Of a DNA stretch of 64,000 nucleotides, positions 59,921-64,000 are shown piece by piece (position 1 is the first letter of the stretch; every line of letters starts with the position of its first letter). The translations under genes were made by a program, and so were the position numbers. The DNA comes from Mycobacterium sp. DL592 (lineage in GTDB: Bacteria > Actinomycetota > Actinomycetes > Mycobacteriales > Mycobacteriaceae). The notes under the pieces were generated by a model that did not search any database, had not been told where the DNA came from, and saw nothing but the letters and a program-made list of their open reading frames with translations. The stretch covers positions 5,030,527-5,094,526 of the forward strand of contig NZ_CP050192.1 of assembly GCF_011694515.1 (NCBI RefSeq), in the 5' to 3' direction.

Positions 59921-62900
59921 GTGTCGAAGAGGGGATTTGTCCGCGGATCACGCACCGCCGCGCCGAGTGTGCCGCCGGCACGTGTGGTCGTCGCGCCGCC
60001 GCTGGCCCTGCCGGAACGCGAACCCCGCAACATCCTGCTGATGATTGCGTTGCCCGCCCTGCTCGTCGGCATCATCGGCACGCTGGTGGTGATGTACACC
60101 TCCGGTGTCCGCTCGCTGCAGTCCGGCTTCTTCCCGTTGATCGGCCTGGTCGGCTTCGGTGCCCTGATGTTCAGCGGCCGGTTCGGCCGCGGGCGCCGGA
60201 TCAGCTGGGGCGAACAGGAAAAGCAGCGGCGGATGTATTTGCGTCAGCTCGACGAGGACCGCGACGAGGTGCAGCGCGCCGCGCAGGAGCAGCGCCGCAG
60301 TCAGCTGTTCGTCCACGGTGATCCGCAGGAACTCGACACCGTCATCGGTGGCCCGCGGATGTGGGAGCGTCGGCCCGCCGACTCGGACTTCCTCGACGTC
60401 CGCCTGGGCATCGGTGTGCAGTCGACCGCGGACTCGGCGGTGTCGCTGCAGTGGCCGGAAGTGCCTGTCGGTGAGGAGCTCGAACCCGTCACCGGGCGCG
60501 CGCTGCGCGACTTCATCCTCGAGCAGAGCAAGATCCGCGGCATCGGCAAGGTGCTGAGCCTGCGCTCCAAGCCGGGCTTCAGCTTCGTCGGCGAGGATCC
60601 CGCCGAACTACACGCCCTCATGCGGGCGGTGCTGTGCTCACTGGCTGTCTACCACAGCCCCAGCGACATCAAGCTGATGGTCGTCACCCGCCACCCCGAA
60701 CTGTGGTCCTGGCTGGTGTGGTTGCCGCACAACCAACATGACGAGATGTTCGACGCCTGCGGTATGCGGCGGCTGGTGTTCACCTCACCGACCGAACTCG
60801 AAGACGCTCTCGATTCCGAGCTGCACCGCAAGGGGCGTGGACCGTGGTCTCCGCCGAGCGGCTCGAGCCCGACGACCATGCTGTCCCCGATGGAGGCGGC
60901 CGCGGCCGGCTCGGCCCTTGGCCCGCACTGGGTGATCGTCGACGACAACGTCGGCACACCGGAGCAGTGGGAAGGTGTCACCGGACAGAAGGGCATGGCG
61001 GGAATCACGGTGTTGCGCTTAGCAACCCGGCCCGGCGTCGGTGTCGGGTTCACCGACGACGACGAACGTTTCGAGTTGCGGGAAGGACGGCTGAGCCACC
61101 GCAAGGCCTTCTACGCCGTCGCCGACATGCTCGCCGAAAGCACCGCCGACCGGTACGCCCGCGCACTGGCCCGCTGGTCACCGATGACCGCCGGTGAGCT
61201 GTCCGAGACCGACAGTCAGGGCGGGGAGTTGTTGCGCGCGCTGGGGATCACCGATCCCCGCCGACTCGACGTCGACCGGCTGTGGGCCGAGAGCCGGGGC
61301 CGTGGCGACCCGCGCTGGGCGATGGTTCCGGTCGGTGTCAAGCCGGGCGGCGAGCTGCAACATGTCATCCTGCGCGCCAAGGACTTCGGCGGCTTCGGCT
61401 TCCATTCCGTGGTGATCGGCACATCCGGCTCGGGCAAGTCGGAGTACTTCTTGTCCCTGTGCAACGGGATCGCGCTGACCCATTCGCCCGAGACGTTCAT
61501 CGTCATCTTCGTCGACATGAAGTTCGAGTCGGCCGCCCAGGACCTCGAGGGCCTGCCGCACGTCGTGGGATCGCTGTCCAATCTTGGCAAGGACGACCGC
61601 CACCTCGCAGAACGTATGAGAAAGGCTGTCGACGGCGAAATCGCCCGTCGCTATCGGCTTTTCAAGGATGCCGGTGCCCGCGACGCCAACGAGTACGAGG
61701 AAATGCGGCTGGCGGGGCGTGATCTGGAGCCGGTCCCGATCCTGCTGGTCATCATCGACGAGTACCTCGAGCTGTTCCACCATCACCCGGAGTGGATCGA
61801 CCTGGTCATCCACATCGGCCAGGAGGGCCGCGGCTGCAACGTCTTCTTCACGCTCGGCGGGCAGCGACTCGACCTGTCCTCGCTGAGCAAGGCCAAGAGC
61901 AACATCGCATTCCGGGTCGCGCTGCGCGCCGAGACCGCCGAGGACTCCCGCGACGTCATCGGCAGCGACGCGGCACTGCACCTGCCGTCGAAGGAGAACG
62001 GCTACGCGCTACTCAAGGTCGGCCCGCGTGATCTCGAACAGTTCCGCTGCTTCTACGTCTCGGCACCGTTCGTGGTGCCCAAACGGCAGGTGACGACCGA
62101 TAAGACGGTCGACGTCAGCTTCACCCAGCCACGTCCGCTGACTTGGGAGTACCAACCGCTGACCGTCGAGGATAGTGCGGCATTGGCGTCGGCCGACGCT
62201 CCGGAGGAGCCCGACGAATTCCTCTATCACTCAGACGGATTCAAGAAGAAGAAGCTGCTCGACGTCATTCGCGAGTCCCTTGTCTCGCACCCGGCGCGCG
62301 CGCCGCACCAGATCTGGCTGCCCCCGCTGGAAGTCAGCGAGACCGCCGACGCCCTGGTGCAACGGTGGCGGGGTAAGCCGTGGTGGTCGGACTACGGCCA
62401 GAACCCGGGACTGGTGTTCCCGGTCGGGATCGAGGACTTCCCCGAGGACCACGCCCAGCGCGTGCACGTCATCGACGCGGAGATGGACAACATCATGGTC
62501 GTGGCCACCGCGCAGCGCGGTAAGTCCACGACGTTGATGACGCTGATGACGTCGGCCGCGCTGATGTACCGCCCGGAGCGGGTGACGTTCTTCTGCATGG
62601 GTGCCTCGCTGTACCCGGTGGAGGAGCTTCCCCATGTGGCCGGTGTTGTCAGCCTCACCGACACCGAAGGTGTCTCACGCACGCTGGCCACCATCGAGGG
62701 GATCATCCGGGCCCGCGAAGCCTCGTTCAAGCGCTACCAGATCGACATCTCGGAGTTCCGTGAACGCAGGTTCGGCGCCGGCGGAGGCGGGGGCACCGAC
62801 CCCGAGGACAAGTTCGGCGACGTCTTCCTGGTGATCGACAACTTCGGTGACCTCTACGACAAGGACAACGGCATGGGTGATCGCGCCATCGCGATCGCCC

Positions 62901-64000
62901 GCCAGGGCCTGTCCTACGGAGTCCACGTCGCCACCAGTGCCAGCGGCTGGCTCGTCGGCCAGAAGCAGGCGCTGCTCAACGTCGCCAACGCGAGAATCCA
63001 ACTGCGGCTGAGCAATCCGGACGAGACCCAGATGGGTACCGGCATGGAGCATCGCCGCGCCGCCCGCCAGACCCTGGATCGCCCCGGCTTCGGGGTGACC
63101 CGGCTCGGGCAGGAACTGCTGGTCGGTGTGCCCGAGATCATCGGGCCGAACGGCGAGCGGGTGACCACCCGCCAGGTCGGCCCGGTGATCGCCGCCCAGA
63201 CCGGCGCAGGCAAGGTCGAGACGCTGGCGCGGCTGCCCGAACGCATTGCGCTGCGGGAGATCGTGGCGGCCTACTCCAGCACTGCTGAGACCGACGCCCT
63301 GGACATTCCGTTCGCGATGGGGGAGAGCGCACTGCAATCGGTTGCGCTGCCGAGCAGGCTGGCTCCCAACCTGCTGGTCGTCGGCCGGCAAGGCTGCGGC
63401 AAGACCAGCGCCCTGGCCGCGTTCGGGCAGTCGATCACGGCACGGCTCTCACCCGAGCAGGCACAGATCACCATCATCGACCCGAAGACCAGCCTCATCG
63501 GCAAGATTCAGGGGCCGCACGTCCGTGCCTACGCATACACCCCTGACGACATCGACGCGGTGCTGGCCGAACTTGCCGAGATGATGCGCGACCGGCTGCC
63601 GCCGTCGGGCCTGAGCCAGGAAGAACTGCTGACCCGGTCCACCTGGAGCGGTCCGCATCAGTTCGTGCTCATCGACGACGAACAGGAACTGCGGACCACC
63701 GCGGCCGTCGGCAAGGCGGCAGCGACCGCACCGCTGTGGCCGCTGATCGAACGCAGCCGGGAGATCGGCCTGCACGTCATCGCCGCCCGCCTGCCCGGCA
63801 ACTGGGCGGGTATCTCGGCGATGAGCCTGTTCCTGCAGAAGCTGACCGGCTCGCGGGCGCCGACGCTGTTCATGGACAACGACCCGCAGACGGTCAAGGT
63901 GTTCGGCCGTACGAGCGCTCAGCAACTTCCGCCGGGCCGCGGACTGCTGGTCACCACTGACGGAGTGATGGAAGGACTGCTCGTCGGAACGCCGGACTGA
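59921..64000 (+). CDS. eccC: Type VII secretion ATPase EccC (single-chain FtsK/SpoIIIE type)
   Basis: 1359-aa EccC, complete: its TGA is the last three bases of the window. Two membrane helices (about 38-82), a DUF/stalk region (WERRPADSDFLDVRLGIG), then three FtsK-like ATPase domains. P-loops: GTSGSGKSEYF near 500, ATAQRGKSTTL near 860 (first Gly is Ala), GRQGCGKTSAL near 1155. Walker B: LLVIIDEYLELF, VFLVIDNFGDLYD, FVLIDDEQEL. It powers export of EsxAB-like and PE/PPE proteins. The single chain excludes the split EccCa/EccCb of ESX-1. Confidence 0.95.
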   Translation: MSKRGFVRGSRTAAPSVPPARVVVAPPLALPEREPRNILLMIALPALLVGIIGTLVVMYTSGVRSLQSGFFPLIGLVGFGALMFSGRFGRGRRISWGEQEKQRRMYLRQLDEDRDEVQRAAQEQRRSQLFVHGDPQELDTVIGGPRMWERRPADSDFLDVRLGIGVQSTADSAVSLQWPEVPVGEELEPVTGRALRDFILEQSKIRGIGKVLSLRSKPGFSFVGEDPAELHALMRAVLCSLAVYHSPSDIKLMVVTRHPELWSWLVWLPHNQHDEMFDACGMRRLVFTSPTELEDALDSELHRKGRGPWSPPSGSSPTTMLSPMEAAAAGSALGPHWVIVDDNVGTPEQWEGVTGQKGMAGITVLRLATRPGVGVGFTDDDERFELREGRLSHRKAFYAVADMLAESTADRYARALARWSPMTAGELSETDSQGGELLRALGITDPRRLDVDRLWAESRGRGDPRWAMVPVGVKPGGELQHVILRAKDFGGFGFHSVVIGTSGSGKSEYFLSLCNGIALTHSPETFIVIFVDMKFESAAQDLEGLPHVVGSLSNLGKDDRHLAERMRKAVDGEIARRYRLFKDAGARDANEYEEMRLAGRDLEPVPILLVIIDEYLELFHHHPEWIDLVIHIGQEGRGCNVFFTLGGQRLDLSSLSKAKSNIAFRVALRAETAEDSRDVIGSDAALHLPSKENGYALLKVGPRDLEQFRCFYVSAPFVVPKRQVTTDKTVDVSFTQPRPLTWEYQPLTVEDSAALASADAPEEPDEFLYHSDGFKKKKLLDVIRESLVSHPARAPHQIWLPPLEVSETADALVQRWRGKPWWSDYGQNPGLVFPVGIEDFPEDHAQRVHVIDAEMDNIMVVATAQRGKSTTLMTLMTSAALMYRPERVTFFCMGASLYPVEELPHVAGVVSLTDTEGVSRTLATIEGIIRAREASFKRYQIDISEFRERRFGAGGGGGTDPEDKFGDVFLVIDNFGDLYDKDNGMGDRAIAIARQGLSYGVHVATSASGWLVGQKQALLNVANARIQLRLSNPDETQMGTGMEHRRAARQTLDRPGFGVTRLGQELLVGVPEIIGPNGERVTTRQVGPVIAAQTGAGKVETLARLPERIALREIVAAYSSTAETDALDIPFAMGESALQSVALPSRLAPNLLVVGRQGCGKTSALAAFGQSITARLSPEQAQITIIDPKTSLIGKIQGPHVRAYAYTPDDIDAVLAELAEMMRDRLPPSGLSQEELLTRSTWSGPHQFVLIDDEQELRTTAAVGKAAATAPLWPLIERSREIGLHVIAARLPGNWAGISAMSLFLQKLTGSRAPTLFMDNDPQTVKVFGRTSAQQLPPGRGLLVTTDGVMEGLLVGTPD

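Overview
The window is high-GC actinobacterial DNA from a mycobacterium, most likely a fast-growing Mycolicibacterium-type species. Pointers are an antigen 85-type mycolyltransferase (29525-30499), a WS/DGAT acyltransferase (35689-37077), ESX type VII secretion genes eccB and eccC (58425-64000), mycothiol-linked enzymes (27424-28919), a cutinase, many FadE-like acyl-CoA dehydrogenases, and many GTG starts. No rRNA, tRNA, CRISPR array, insertion sequence or prophage was seen, so this looks like ordinary chromosome. Species cannot be fixed from the sequence alone.

Layout. (1) 1-5551: a minus-strand oxidoreductase / nitroreductase / EstB-type hydrolase group, then a carotenoid-cleavage dioxygenase translationally coupled to a duplicated HxlR-type regulator. 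(2) 5557-16594: a catabolic locus around a TetR regulator. To its left, on the minus strand, are two amidohydrolases flanking a fused acyl-CoA dehydrogenase plus a small coupled protein. To its right are aldehyde dehydrogenase, phthalate-dioxygenase-type reductase, cytochrome P450, SCP2 and Zn-alcohol dehydrogenase. (3) 16678-24832: PucR-like and LuxR-like regulators, cutinase, SnoaL-like protein, SDR, a Doc toxin-antitoxin module, a small secreted protein, a Nudix hydrolase and a DUF1254-type exported protein. (4) 24959-28919: nickel superoxide dismutase divergent from its maturation protease, two cell-wall enzymes, and a coupled mycothiol-enzyme/DsbA-fold pair. (5) 28957-35685: DUF4262 protein, antigen 85 homologue, the N-acetylglucosamine PTS/catabolic locus (nagA-nagB-EIIA divergent from EIICB), and two small secreted proteins. 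(6) 35689-43685: WS/DGAT enzyme, acyltransferase-3 plus SGNH hydrolase, exported metallopeptidase, sedolisin with a coupled membrane protein, and an antibiotic-kinase-like gene coupled to a 44-aa membrane peptide. (7) 43717-54563: HrpA helicase, two tiny convergent secreted proteins, patatin, nitroreductase, phosphotransferase with a two-subunit acyl-CoA dehydrogenase, and a VapBC module. (8) 54673-64000: DUF1295 membrane reductase coupled to a flavoprotein, then an ESX locus whose EccC ends exactly at the window end.

An important pattern for annotation is start-site geometry. At least thirteen genes have a TANNNT -10 hexamer ending 6 or 7 bases before an ATG or GTG. This fits leaderless transcription, which is common in mycobacteria, and it revises several starts (for example 3123, 20219, 25407, 30499, 43717). 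Three of these promoters carry a perfect palindrome on or beside the core promoter. The most interesting items are the overlapping divergent -10 elements of sodN/sodX, the unfused P450/PDR-reductase cluster with paired TetR operator candidates, the dioxygenase promoter with a palindrome in its spacer next to a duplicated HxlR gene, the two toxin-antitoxin operators sharing half-sites, and the ESX locus.
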